Of a stretch of DNA of 64,000 nucleotides, positions 10,001 through 21,562 are shown piece by piece (position 1 is the stretch's first letter; every line of letters starts with the position of its first letter). The position numbers were made by a program, and so were the translations under genes. The notes beneath the pieces were generated by a model, which saw only the letters and a list, made by a program, of their open reading frames with translations, was not told the origin of the DNA and searched no databases. The stretch comes from Selaginella moellendorffii (Eukaryota; Streptophyta; Lycopodiopsida; Selaginellales; Selaginellaceae), in the NCBI RefSeq assembly GCF_000143415.4, contig NW_003314269.1, positions 2,134,118 to 2,198,117 on the forward strand. Reading direction: 5' to 3'.

Positions 10001-10062
10001 AGAGTGCCACCATCACCTTGCCAGACCATGCAAGAGATGCAGCAAGAGATGCAGCAAGGTGA
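7015..10062 (+). CDS. Transposase-like protein, DUF7869/RNase H-like core
   Basis: A single open frame of 1015 residues starts at the first ATG after a TTTCAG acceptor. Residues 1-180 resemble the GxxVYI...VAEG module (DUF8039-like) found in plant transposon proteins. A Cys pair (KCDECTAIKMAL, ~414) opens the core. Candidate metal-binding acidic residues lie in HDKMDQ (~475), QTDNAGSENKN (~643) and GHTHEDVDAMFS (~680), the last typical of DUF7869 proteins; the catalytic role is inferred. Residues ~905-990 form a GMVVLVRPSNKKQMIWVG-type C-terminal module. Two palindromes at 8757-8836 lie in a weakly conserved stretch that could be spliced out as 8755-8868 (114 bp, phase 0), so the true protein may be ~38 residues shorter. 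It is divergent to the ParB-like gene and probably part of the same element. The family name is from memory, not a search. Confidence 0.75.
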   Translation: MAFRVGEKVYILNGGKRVAKGTLVSMDRNFVIHCERLGEGNAAVSVETVFDGNVVAIERGEMVVGVNVVVALKNLQKKADVGDSASATHVPSVDLKNRATWIQAKVFLNNPEGEVVAEGLATVVDPRDAVANQELGWDDIGVAILEVVDTEENSLTIGSIVRWKLRHLVFENVKDSQSNTTTTDDKTSLHGKRKYTFLKRSQRDLSNEPKRQKMAMEVRMVSTVACCKRRCCQHADWDAIEEERARYKTLSWKAARNFVYEALRSSVDASEHQVGGMVFQRGLVCMKAWRIIYGVPRSTFYRIKTEFEEQRVQQAVHGNDGTHKTRGHVVYGEAIFKRFVETCSEQQPHKTRLLEDGTRDTQRVLPSMYTKGAILEDVNRELQSNGYRKLSQSRFSRLWSNRFRDVSIGKYSSFSKCDECTAIKMALSKNSCSAQERETLVRRRLDHNIEQRSCRTAYYHNRILSMERPDSYLCIIHDKMDQKKTCLPRLNPAPKAISSSMQLPVSLFGIIAHGHGAQNYGNFFVPLWGGGGANMMIASLAKHLKSLQSAQTELNGQPLHKALVDRTPYKVQLEEEQRLAVSCGAPCHPSEYVGRQIVGLSREASCHSDEAGHSVNAQPHPNEAESQGSSCSRCGLPPHLLLQTDNAGSENKNMYVFAYLAMLVAKGIFETVTLGFLMVGHTHEDVDAMFSHLAESLRRSNVLTLPQLYDEFQNCIKGTVEAALLTEVPDFKGFVRGYIRDGSETLIGHSKPLQFHFSMCDGAPVMRYKMREWDTVWLPVDGIELFKRDPITGEPMIPQGSPRPMHPDGLKDQESIVAGIRQHIAFWKRGLVFGGESYFQRCKPLLEYWEKIISAIQNGPVVYEELEESFWPEPRAPDSSGTMSSGNAVTDNDVEDHYCGPRNKKPDSAFNPVQVCKGMVVLVRPSNKKQMIWVGRCITDAEEDAETNSFNVTVEWFKPSSGYTKDCLEKRWVLNPRDPSMSISVDNVVHGWMRKQSATITLPDHARDAARDAAR
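8757..8836. repeat. Two palindrome copies within the transposase-like open frame
   Basis: Copies at about 8757-8779 and 8814-8835 lie in the open frame. Possible splicing is one intron 8755-8868, or two introns 8755-8809 and 8819-8868 around a 9-nt exon. Each option keeps the frame. In the sister gene every copy is intronic, which favours splicing here too. Confidence 0.5.
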
Positions 10063-10219
10063 GATTCATTAATATTCCTTTACAAAGTTTCTAATGTATT
10101 TTATTTCAAGGTGAACAATCCGAATCTAAATCAGAGGAGGCTTGATATAGTGTGTGAGGTAAAACAAAGATGATGTGACATATGCATTTACCAATCACAC
10201 GTGCATAAATCTAATAATA

Positions 10220-11053
10220 TGGCGTGTGGCCCATATTAATGGCACATAAACCCATATTGTGGGCTTACGTGCTTTATGTACCATCATTCCCTTGCAGCGT
10301 GTGTGTTGGTTTCCTTTTATAACACAACGAACTCCATATTTTAGGGTGAAGAGCGTTCTCATGGCAAGCACAAAATCTGTAAGTGAGGCAGAAAAGGAGA
10401 CGGAGAAGGAGATAGGTGAAGATGTAGAATATATAAGTCTTCCAAACTCCCCGTACTATACTCCAGGTGATCATTTTTCTGAACAAACGGCAACATTAAC
10501 AACTATCGAGAACGCCCCAGTAACGTCAGAGACAACAATCCAAAGCAAAACAACTGACCCGGAGAAGGATGATAGTACCGCTGAGAGTACCAAAAAGGAG
10601 GTGTCCACTAGCGCTTAGGCTTATAATGGCGTGTGCCCTCATGCCATTTACTTGATCACCAAATACCTTTTTCCCTTTGCACTAGTATATCTTAATACCG
10701 GTCTGAGAAATAGAATGGCATGTGCCCTCAGGCCTTTTACTAAATCACCTTTGAAAGAAATGCAAGCCTCTATGTCGTAAAAAAAAGGTACTAGAGAAAT
10801 TCCTTAATAATATGAATGTTATTTAGTTTCATGAAAATACACTAAGGGTCAAATGAGTTAAATGACTTCTCCAGACTAGCAATGCCTCTTGCTACACCTT
10901 CACAATTAGATTCGTTAGAAAAAGATAACATTGAATAATATCTAAATGTTCTCACCATTAAGTTATATGTCTGGCTAATAGGAATGATGTTCATCTTGGA
11001 AAGCTCACCACACGCTCAATGAACAAACAAATAGTGTGTGCGCGCATGCCATC
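10220..11053. repeat. Right-hand group of palindrome copies and half-copies
   Basis: Copies or half-copies lie at about 10219-10241, 10626-10647, 10714-10735 and 11036-11053. The last is the rightmost copy I found in the window, so the element border probably lies near or just beyond 11.05 kb. No clear terminal inverted repeat was found there. Confidence 0.6.
10361..10618 (+). CDS. Small acidic Ser/Thr-rich protein, paralogue of 11628-11876
   Basis: An 85-residue frame from ATG 10361 to TAG 10616-10618. I do not recognise the family. It is rich in Glu, Ser and Thr and carries the motifs SLPNSPYYTPG and NAPVTSETTIQSK, both matched by the minus-strand frame at 11628-11876. The conservation of protein motifs between two diverged copies suggests that it is, or was, translated. 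An upstream TTTTAG acceptor at about 10343 could join an earlier exon. It lies between palindrome copies, so it may be cargo of the mobile element. Confidence 0.5.
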   Translation: MASTKSVSEAEKETEKEIGEDVEYISLPNSPYYTPGDHFSEQTATLTTIENAPVTSETTIQSKTTDPEKDDSTAESTKKEVSTSA

Positions 11054-11627
11054 GCTCTTCTTTAGCTTCAGATTCGGCTTGTTCACCTTGACAATGAGAT
11101 TTATTATACAACTAGATGGACTCAGTCTGGACATAAGGTCACCGCGCTAGTCACCATGCCCCAGATATGTCTAGCCCCTGGACAAAAAACATATAATTTC
11201 ACGTCATTTTCAAATACTTGAAAATTTGTACCTAGTCCCATTTTACTGAATAAATCCCACTTTAACGAAATAGAGCTTATATATTCTTTTCTACACATGC
11301 CAAATGTCTAGGGAAATAAATTGCAAGGAAATATAGACCACATTATAGTGGTAGAGCACGTTGGCACACTACCATTCTCTCATGTGAGATTGCCTTTTAG
11401 TCTTGGAAATGTAGATAAAGTTGATTCTTTGATGTGATATTACTTTTGAGTCTTTCGAAAGATTTTGATTTCTTTTATCATTATTTACAAACAATTCCCA
11501 AAAAATTTTAATGAGGATTCACTGCAAAATATACCTTGGTCTTATCATATGAGAGGATTGCGATATAGGCTAGTAATAAAGTTTTTAATATGAATTAATA
11601 TGTAAATTACAAATGTCATGGAAAGTT
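11054..11627. other. AT-rich spacer, no gene seen
   Basis: This lies between the two inverted paralogous frames. I see no coding frame, RNA gene or long repeat. Confidence 0.5.
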
Positions 11628-11876
11628 TTATGGAGTAGATTTCTTGGTGCTTTTCACTGTGCTGTTCATTTTTTCATTTCTCTTGCTCTGGACTGTTGTT
11701 TCAGAAGTAATAGGAGCATTTTTATCAATTGTGATAGTGGTCTCCACATTCCCAGATGGGTAATAAGGACCAAGAGTGTAATATGGAGATTGTGGTAGTG
11801 AAACAAAATTAACATTCTCACATTCCTTTGCACTACAACTCTTACTCACAGATCTTGTATTTTCCTTGCTTCCCAT
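11628..11876 (-). CDS. Small protein, inverted paralogue of 10361-10618
   Basis: The frame starts at ATG 11876 (82 residues) or could extend to ATG 11942. It carries SLPQSPYYTLG and NAPITSETTVQSK, aligning over most of its length with the plus-strand frame at 10361. The residues before the inner ATG (FFRVLEKM) also resemble those before the partner's ATG (YFRVKSVLM), so the homology extends upstream. No palindrome lies close by. The function is unknown. Confidence 0.45.
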   Translation of the reverse strand: MGSKENTRSVSKSCSAKECENVNFVSLPQSPYYTLGPYYPSGNVETTITIDKNAPITSETTVQSKRNEKMNSTVKSTKKSTP

Positions 11877-12183
11877 CTTCTCAAGAACCCTAAAAAATCT
11901 TTTGAATGAAGGAATAGTATCTACAGCTGTAAAAGTATTCAAAATATTAAGTAGTCAAATCAAATATGACAGCTGTAACAGTTGTCATAATAAAATAATA
12001 TAGTTTTATAAAAGATAGGTTCTCATGAACTTTGTCTTTTTTAAACAATTCAATCTTATAGAAACTTTTAACTTAGATATTTACGTATTTTAATATTTTA
12101 AAGTTTGCTAGAACCTTCATTTGTTCAATTTAGATCTCCTTTGTAATATTTCTTATTGACTATGTTGACTTGAGTTGACTTGT

Positions 12184-12556
12184 GTTGAATTGAGCTCAAC
12201 TCAACTTTGGACCATCCCCCATAAAGGGAACCAGCAGTACCGACCTCCTACCGTCGTGGTAGTAAGGAGAGAGTGTCCATAAGGACTAGCTAACAAGTAT
12301 CTTTCAATACCTAAAGTCACATTTGCGACACTCTCCCCCCCTTAGGGAAGATTGACGTCCTCGTTGATGTATACCCGAGTCTAACAAACCGTCAAGGAAG
12401 CAACTCCAAAAGTTAACGGAAAGCACACTATGTGGGAAACACACCAACTTAAATGAGTTATGGAACGACCTCTCCTCTACGTCCAAAGATGTTAAAACTC
12501 AGACACTTGTTGAATTGAGCTCAACTCATGAGCTCAACTCAACTTTGGACCATCCC
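12184..12556. repeat. Duplicated LTR-like segment next to the chromovirus pol
   Basis: TTGAATTGAGCTCAACTC followed by AACTTTGGACCATCCC occurs at about 12184-12218 and again at 12508-12555. In the second copy GAGCTCAACTCA is itself duplicated. The segment sits downstream of the minus-strand pol remnant, where a 3' LTR is expected, but I could not define LTR ends or find a partner copy upstream. Confidence 0.45.
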
Positions 12557-12973
12557 GACAAAGAAATGACTAACGGAGTTAGCCACCCTTACTGCTCCGA
12601 GTACCACTCGGCTTACAAAGAATGATACATCCCTACCCACAGGGATATAGGGAGAAGGCCAGAGGCCCAACTTCCCCTGAGTAAGAAATCAACCCCGTCG
12701 GGAAGATTTAGACAACTACTATAAATTGGTAGATTAAGTTGTTTACATAACCACGCCCCTTTTCGAAAATGAGTCATCGAGAGAGAGGTGGGAACTTGTG
12801 ATCAGTCTATAATAGTTATCCCCATGGTTATGGATTGGACCCATGCACTGAAATGCCGAAGTCAGCCTGCCAAAACTGACCCAAGTATGAACGAATAAGA
12901 GAAACGACACTTTTAATTTATAGAAATATATTACTTTATTAATTTGCAAGATTTATTACAAGATTTACAAAAG

Positions 12974-15262
12974 CTATTTTTTATTACTATTCTCATACTC
13001 CGTGACAAGCTTACGGGCATGTGTAAGATTCCTAAGAGGTTCCCAAGTTGATTCACAAGATGGGTAACCTTTCCACTTAACTAAGTATTCCTTCGCACGA
13101 CCACCACGTGCCTTACGAGACAAAAGAATGGCCTCAACCTCATACTCCGGTTCACCATCAATAACATCCGGAGCTGGACGAACATCCCTAGAGCGGCTAG
13201 GATCCTCATCATATGGGGCCAGTAAACTGACATGAAACACATCATGAAGGCTGGACATCTCTTGTGGAATATCCAACTGATAGGATACATCACCAAGTCT
13301 TTTCAACACCCGATAGGGTCCAACATACCTCGGCAAGAGCTTTCGAGACAAAGAACCCTTAATGTTCAAGTTTCGGGAAGATAGCCATATTTGATCTCCC
13401 ACTTGATAGGATACATTCCGACGATGCTGATCCTTATCACGGCAATACCTATTCTGAGCTTTACCCATCGCCTCAATATCTCTAGACCAACTTTGGCGTA
13501 GTTGCTCCACATAAGTCTCAACAGCTAGGACTAACATTTTGGCCATTGGTTTCGGTACAATAATTTGTTGAGGAACCCCACGAGCATTCCCTTGCAGCAT
13601 CTCCCATGGAGAATAGCTTATAGAGTTATGAAATGTGTTGTTATAACAGATTTCTACTGTGTCTAAATGCTCAACCTAGTCGCGTTAGTCCACCGTGACA
13701 TAGTACCGCAGATAATCCTCAACTTGAGCATTCACACGTTCGATCTGCCCATCAGTTTAAGGATGATAAGCCATACTAAACTTCAACTTGGTACTGAACA
13801 GCTGGAATAGTGTGCCCCAAAACTTCCCTGTAAACCTTGAATCCCTATCTGAGATCATCTCTTCGGGAAGACCATGAACTCGCACTACTTCATGGAAAAA
13901 GAGCTTTGTTGCTTGTTTCGCATTTACTGTTCCCGCAGTTGGAATAAAGTGTGCAATCTTCAACAACCGATCCACAACCACTATCAAAGTATCATAACCC
14001 TTAGACTTCGGCAAGCAAGTGACGAAATCAAGTGTCACACTCTGAAATGGCCATGCCGGTGCTAGAATGCACTGCAACTTTCCAGCCTGCTTCTCAGTTC
14101 TGAGCTTATATTGCTGGCATATAGGGCAGGAATGGACATAATCCGCTACATCACCTTCCATACCAGACCAGAAAAATCCCTTTTTCAATGAAGCCAGAAT
14201 CTTTTGCTGTCCACCATGTCCCGCTGCCGGAACATCATGATGTTCCCATAGAAACAACTGTTGCAAATCCTTAGAGGGAAGATACAATCTTTCCTACTTA
14301 TAGAATATAAGCCCATCCCGAATTGAGAAGTGAAGCTTCACATTGGTTCAACCAATAACTTTCGCCGCTTCGCTACCAGGGTTTTGCTTCGACAACTCCG
14401 CCCAGAGTAAGATTGCTTTCGCCAATGGATCACTTCCATATGAAGCTTGAATGTCCTCTAACCAGTCTGAACTGATTGCCGATATTGCCCGGAATTGAGC
14501 CTGACGACTCAATGCATCCGGAACAATATTGGTTTATATATGATTTCAATATCATATCTAGCAAGCTTCTCTTGCCAATGAGCCTGCTTTGGCGTAAGCT
14601 TAGGCTGTGTAGCAAAGTAGCTTAGTGTGTTATTATCTGTATAAACCTTGGTATGTCCACCCAAGTAGTGTCTCCAGTGTTCTAGGGTCGACACTATAGC
14701 AAACATCTCTTTCTCATGCGTTGGCCATCTTCATTGAGTTTCATCCAATTTCTTGGAATAGAACGCAACGGGACAACCATGTCGCCTTAGCATAACACCA
14801 ACCACTTTGTCACAATCTTGCTGCAACACGGCACCGATAGCATAGTCAAATGCATCACAATGCACTTCGAAGGGTTTATCAAGGTCTGGGATCCTGAGAA
14901 CAGGAACTGTAGTCAAGATCTCCTTCAACCGTACAAAAGCACGCTAACAAGCTGGTGTCCAATGAAATAGAATACTACTCTTTGTCAACTCAGTCAACGG
15001 AAGAGCAATTATTGCAAATTGCGAACAAACTTACAATAGTATCCTGCCAAACCGAGGAAGAAACGAACATCTGATACAATGGTCTTGGATCAACCTCAAT
15101 TACACCACCACCAACTATATGACTAAGAAAGTTTACGCACAATTGACCAAAAGCGCATTTACTTTCCTTAGCATATAGTTTGTGTTCGCGCAACTTCTGA
15201 AACACCAGCTCCAAGTGTTTCAAAATTTTTCTTTCAGTTTTTATTAAATTTTTTACACTCAA
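12974..15262 (-). pseudogene. Ty3/gypsy chromovirus pol remnant, 5'-truncated
   Basis: Minus-strand pieces in the canonical order: reverse transcriptase C-terminal part (14731-15262, including LKHLELVFQKLREHKLYAK), RNase H (about 14509-14706, YTDNNTLSYF), integrase zinc-binding (HHDVPAAGHGG...CPICQQYK) and core (13757-14287, TLDFVTCLPKSKGYDTLIVV), then a chromodomain (about 12974-13170, EYLVKWKGYPSCESTWEP). Stops and shifts interrupt the frame near 13600-13757, 14290-14510 and 14710-14730. The catalytic half of the reverse transcriptase and gag are missing upstream of about 15.26 kb. The domain order and chromodomain indicate a Tekay/Reina/CRM-like plant chromovirus; the clade was not resolved. 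Confidence 0.9.
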
Positions 15263-18200
15263 CTTTCTTCACTCTAAGCTCAAGTTTCAGGGAAAGAATG
15301 TACCAATTCATTTGATGGGCTCAAGAAAAGAAAAATTCAAGAAAATTCAAGAAAAGAGGTTAGAGTTGTGTTGCCGCCAACTTTAAGGGATGTGCCGTAT
15401 TATGCTCTATAGCTAGCATGTGCTATGTCCAAATGGTGCTATGAGTGGCTTAGATCCTAAAGTGAGGCTCCTTTCTAGTAAGGATAAAGATTTGGAGCCA
15501 AGATAGTAGACTAAGTGGTCATAAGAGTGTTGTTTATCGAGCTTGTGGGGTTCCATAATAAAGTACATGGATTTATGAGTGTGCTCTGGAAAGGCAAAGT
15601 TAGTAAATAAGAGCAAACAATATTGTGGATATATGGTCCAAATAAAGGACTTTGGAAAGTCTGGATCTTCTTGGCATGAGTAAACACCACTTGTTGGGAA
15701 CTATGTGATCCATGTTGTTTGAGATGTTGTTTGAGTTTCCCAGAATCTCCTAATCACTGAAAGTCGATTGCTAAAACACCAATAGTGTTATCACTCGCAT
15801 GCTTTCATGTTGTCCCTAACTCCAAGCTTGACTAGAATCTCATTTGTTGTTGTTGAGAGAGCTGTGAAATCCCAAGAAGCTCGGTCCTCAAATAAAGAGG
15901 TTGAGGAGTTGGTCACTACTAGTGGTACATGGGGAAGATCATCACCTTTTGTGAGCATGCACTCTAAACTAGAGTAAGGAGAAAAGTTGCATAGGATTGG
16001 CATCTAGCTGGATAAGAGCCTCCTAAATGCCTCTTGAGCCACTGGAAGTGCCCATAGCAAAACAGTCCAATCAAATTTTCTCACCTTTAGCATGTAATAA
16101 ATCTCTAAAATTGTGGTTGAGTTTTTCATGGAAGCAAGTTCTAATTGTGACAAGGACTATATAGCACTAGAACATATAGATATGGATGGTTTAGTAGTAG
16201 TGTTGGATGTAGAAAAAGTGTGGATGTTGAATACCACCATTTCCAATAGTGATGGATTGTTGAGGAGCTTGGGGAAGACAACAGCCAACTCAGCTAGAAA
16301 AGTAGTCCACTTGGGCACAAAAGTATGCTTAGGCTGTGAAGTAGGAGTAGAAACCCTCTCCATCAAAGAACAGCCGTTGTAAAGCTTGTTGGTAGTGATC
16401 TTGTCACTAATTTACATCATCCTCTTCTTCCAGTATGTTTTAATATTGGGCTTGGAGGTGCTATATGCATCCCAAGATGATAAGATTGGTGAGGGAGTGT
16501 GAGTTCATTTGCTGAAAGTCCACCACCATAAAATCCACCAGCAATGAGAACCCTTGGATTGATATCGGTACTTGGCAACATATGCCTAAGGGATCATAGT
16601 ATGATTTCCAAAGGTTTTGAGGATGACGGCTCTGTTGTTTTGGATCTACAGCCCAACAGACTTTGCCAATGCCAAGGAGATGATATTACTTCTTGAACTC
16701 GAATCCAAGAGTGCTTATGCTGTGATGGTATCTTGCAAAGTAATCAATGCCATAAAAACTCCTAGATCTTGTGTTCCTATGATATCTATGATATGGATCT
16801 CCTCACCAACATGAAAAATATGTTGTCATAAACATGCAAGGGTTTCTAGCTGCTATCCAAATCTTGGGATTGATCACAAAAGTTGTCCAAGTGAAAGAGT
16901 GATGGAAGTGTGCATACTTGTTGCAGGATGTTTGTCAAAAGAGCTGAAGATGCTAGAGTCATGGGAGATGTAAGCCTACAGAAGATGTGCTATCAAGTTG
17001 AGAAGGTTCAACACCAATTATAGAGGATTTAGCAAATGCCAACTTAAAGGGCAATTTGCATGCGATGGTTGGGTCTAAGACTTGTGGAACAATTGAGCCT
17101 TGCTCTCCATTGATGTCTAGGGCTGTTTGCTAATGTTTCTTTTGAGCTCGGTCACAGCTATGAGTGTCTTATTGTTGATGTTCATGTGGAGAGCCATTTC
17201 CTTTCCCTTTCTTGTCAATGGAGCGGCTTCAATTGCACATTGTTGGAGCTATTACTAATATCCATATAGAGGTGGCCAAAGTGTAGAGTTATTAACAAGT
17301 GAATGCTCTTAGACTCTTTGTCTCATAAGAGGTCAAAACTTTAAATAGAGGTGATAACACCATTTTGTCAAGTGTCTACTTACCTCATAATGGTTATACC
17401 ATCAATGGGGTCATCTAGTGCTATCTCTATTTGCTAGAGTCTCAATGCCTTAAGCTCATCAAGAATGGCGGAGTTGTTGTTGTTGTTGCAAGAAAGCTTG
17501 CTATTGATGCTCAAGGAAGCCTTTGTACTAGCAAAGTTCTATGATGGTAGATTTCAACAATTGTGGGATTCTCTCTTTCGTAACTCTGGAAGCAAGTTGG
17601 CAAGAAACTGTTGTGATTAGATGCTTCAGAAGGTGGCTAAATGGAGATTGGGCAACTTGAGAAACACCTAGAGTGAGGCAAAACTCATCACCTCCCTTAG
17701 CATACTTAAAAGCTAAATGACATTTACACTTAAGAAGTTTGTGTTGGATGAGCTGCTTTAGTCCCTAGATAAAAGTGGCAACTATATGAGGTCTAGGATT
17801 TGGGTGAGGCATAGCTTCCAATGTTGCCTGAACCACTAGATATAGTCAATAATAGATTCATGCTGTCAAAAAGAAAAAAAAATTGGTGTGAAGCTATTGG
17901 AGATCCTTCTCTTGTCCAAACATCTTGAGAAAAAGCCTTGTCACCTTTGTGTATCACTTCTATTTTGTATCCAAGATTGACTCTGCTCAAATCTAAGCTT
18001 ATCCATGCATTGATTGAAGAAAGTAGTTATGTTTGCCCACATTTATTGTAATTCCATTTGAGTCACAAAAGACCTCAAATTCCACTCTATGACTCTGTGC
18101 TGATGAAGCTCCATGTGTGAAGAGGGATAAATCCACATTCTGCTATATAATATAGATTAGATTAGCCATCTTTATGGGCTGCTGCAAATCCCTAGGCAAA

Positions 18201-20724
18201 GTATCTTCTAGATTCGATGAATCCTTCCTCATGGAAATCAAGCTCTCATATTAAATGCAAAAACTTACCTTTAAAAGTGGAGACTAGTCCTTGCCAAATT
18301 GATCCTCTAAGTGATTGTGAATGTGTTGTCATTGACATAAAATGCTTAAGTCATTGCAAATGCTTAAACGTGGTAAATGTTGCAAAGTGGCAGCCTAATT
18401 CAGCAAATTGAATCTTCCCAAATGCCTTAAGCAAAGCCCACAACCAAAATAAATTGTCATTAGTGTTCTAATGACAAAACCTCCAAGCCCACTCAACCAC
18501 TTTGACATGGCTTTGCATAGTCATATGACTCCAAATTTCTTCATGTTTCAGCTCCGATTCTTAGCATGGTGTCTTCAATCATGGAGCCTTCACAGACACC
18601 ATTCTCATCATGGAGATCCAGTTTGACCACAACCACACAACACATTCGATTTCATGGAAGCTTTCCCAAGCATCAACACTTTGTTCGCCCACTAAACTTC
18701 TAGAAGCACTTAGAGTGACTTTCTCCTCTTCAGCAGCATTAACATTCCCCATCCAAGAGCAGCCAACATAGCCTAACATCATGCTCCAAGTCTCATATCA
18801 ATGTCTTTTGCGACCTCAAATTCTCTCGACATTGCAAGCATTGGATTATCATGCCTACCTTCAGCTTGACTTTCAAAAGAATCCAGTGCCTTCTTTAGGA
18901 TTCCCTTTGCCCTCTAGAGGCAAGCTTCTTCAAGACAACACTCAAGAAAAACTCGACTCACCGTCTTCTTCACTAGCGGTGAATTTTTTCCTCTCTTTAG
19001 GTTTTTTAGATTTCTTTTCTTTTCCTCTTTATTTTCAATTTTTTCTCATATCCTTCCAAGCAGTCTTCTTTTGTAGACACAAACTCAAGGTTGGATTTCA
19101 GCCTTGGAGTGGTATTAACTCCATTTGTTTAGGAGTTTATTCTTTCGGCTTTTCCTCTTTGTTCCTAGGTTCTTGTCTCTATCACTTTCAACAACACATC
19201 CTCCTCTTCATTTCCATCCACTTACATTCATACATCACTCTATTCACTTTCATAATCACTACATTCCATCATCACAAATACCTAATCTTAGTTTTTCATC
19301 ATTTCCACATGGTACTTGGGATCTTCCAAGATCACTTTATCAACTATGCTATATCTTTTGTCTTTGACATTCAAAAAGCTTGATTTTTTCTGTGTTGTAT
19401 TGCTAAAGTTTGCCTTGACTCCTAGGCTGTCCTTGTGGCAGAAATGCCGCTTCAAGCGAAGTCTGAACAAATCTAAAGACATTCCAACTCTTTTCTTCAA
19501 TCACTTAGGCCTGTATAGAATAGGCATCTTGACCCTCATTAGTGGAGTAAAAAACTCTCTACATCCACATGCTTTTAGCTGCATTTGGCTATAGAAGCCA
19601 CTTCATCTTGGTTCATGGCACGCTCTACATGAAATCCTAATGACATATTAGCTATTACTTCCAGTCTTGCTACATCATATTAGATATGGTCCTCTTTTTC
19701 ATCATCTACCACATGTTCAATGCATTCACTCCACTTTTTCTTCTATAGAACTTTGAGGATGAGTTGGGCATGTTCAAGGAATTTCTTGGAGGTGTGAAGA
19801 CTTACAAGGCTAGAGTCTAGATTCATGCTTTGTTTTTCTATTGTTTTTTCTTTTTGTTATTTTTCCCAACTTGAGTGTCTAATTTTAGCTTAGAGTTTTT
19901 CCCATGTGATTTTCCCTCTAACCCAAAATTTTACACTTCATTTCCCTTTTCACTTTTTCAACTTTTTCTCCTTCTTTCCTTTGTCTTCTCTTGTTTCTAT
20001 CATTTAGAGTAGTTATTAGCTCTTGGCATCAGACTTCGTCAACTTGGTTATGGATTCTTACCACATCAAACACACACACACATATATTGATATGACTTTT
20101 TGGTCAAAAGTTAATAGAAGTGATGGGATTAACTTTAGATGATCTTGGAATTTAATATGCAATAAAAATAATTAGGAACCTTAAAATTGTCAAAGAAAAT
20201 AATGAACAAGCGAGCCAATAATATTGATAAATTCACACCATCCCAAGTATATCACTAGAGAATGAAGAGGACTAGTGCCACAACTACAAGCTCAACCTCA
20301 ACACTTTTATCAAAAAGTTTCAAAATTAAGAAACAATAAACATGTAAAAATTACAAATACTTGATCAAAGGAGGCAAAAATAACATATTCAAAGGCATTA
20401 GAGTTGAAAGTGGAAGTTAATAGCATCAACATCAAGTAGCATATTGTAATCTTGAGTATGCAGTTATTAGTTATAAAATTAATACTACAAACAAGAAAAT
20501 TTACAAAATCACAATCAACTAGATCCCAAGTTACACTTGCACATAATTCCTTCAATGTCAAACTTTTAGTACATCTTTCATCCCTAATAAGTAATATATT
20601 TTGTATATTGTATGCTTCTTAGGATAAATCCAAATAAAATCAAATGAAACTTTAGATTTATATTGAAAAAGAATTAGATATTAATATTGTATTGAAATTT
20701 AATATAATTAAAAATAATTATAAG
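15263..20724. other. AT-rich region without recognisable genes
   Basis: About 5.4 kb of AT-rich sequence with only short broken frames, a CA/TA microsatellite near 20069, and no domain I can name. It is probably decayed transposon sequence, perhaps including gag of the neighbouring element. The long plus-strand frame at 18781-19383 is low-complexity Phe/Leu/Ser-rich and is not credible as a gene. Confidence 0.5.
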
Positions 20725-20874
20725 TGTGAGTGCATGGAATATAAAAAGGGAATACAGAAAATGTATATATCAATTAGCCCAAAAACCCTAGCTTATATAC
20801 AAAAGCGAGTGGTCCAAATTAAAACCAATCTAACAGTTACCAAAATCCCACTATGCTAATATTAGTATATAGCA
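20725..20874. repeat. Left LTR
   Basis: About 150 bp, sharing a long near-identical stretch with 23247-23395, including CCAAAAACCCTAGCTTA and CTAATATTAGTATA. The two copies differ at more than ten sites by eye, implying an old insertion. Confidence 0.75.
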
Positions 20875-21562
20875 TCATAGCTATACACTTGGACTTAACA
20901 TCATTCGCTCATCTCAAAATAATAAAAGCCCATCAGGGTTCTCTTGTAGATGGGCCAGGATTTGGACGAACGTCAAAAGGAGATATTGGCGAATCTGTAG
21001 GTGGTATTAGTTGTTCTTGATCCCTTTGTACGAAACATTTCAACCATTGGATATGCACAATTTTTAAAGGATCAGCTTGCTAGACATCATATCGAACCTT
21101 ATAAACTTGTAATCAAATTTGCTGCAACATCTGATACGGACCTTTTCACTGAGCAAGGAGCCCCTTAGATAAACCATGTATTATAGGATGAGGAAAACAG
21201 ACTAACACCAAATCATCCACTTTGTACTCCGCAAGTGGACAATGATGGGAGTTATAGCGCTATTGTTATCCCACTTGTACCTGGCCTAAGTGTTTGGCAA
21301 ACTCGACTTGAACAAGTGGAAGAATGCTCGTCAAATACTAATCCCACGACTTACCATCGGTAGTTCATGGCAATCACAAAGGTAAACCCAGCTTTGTTGG
21401 TAATATTAGATCATGATCATATAAGAGTTTATATGGTGAAGCATTAACAGAACGCTACACCCCTATAACATATGCATACCGAAGAAAAAGCAAATAACCA
21501 TCTCAATCCAAATACTAAAAGTTCATGTACTTCGCGATCATTCCTTTGAATATCCAAATGAG

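Noticed and set aside
741-11053. CRISPR-like array
   Set aside because: Spacing is irregular, copies vary in sequence, several lie in introns and the genome is eukaryotic.
18781-19383. 200-residue plus-strand frame
   Set aside because: Low-complexity Phe/Leu/Ser/His composition from TTC/CTT-rich DNA, no domain, no splice signals.
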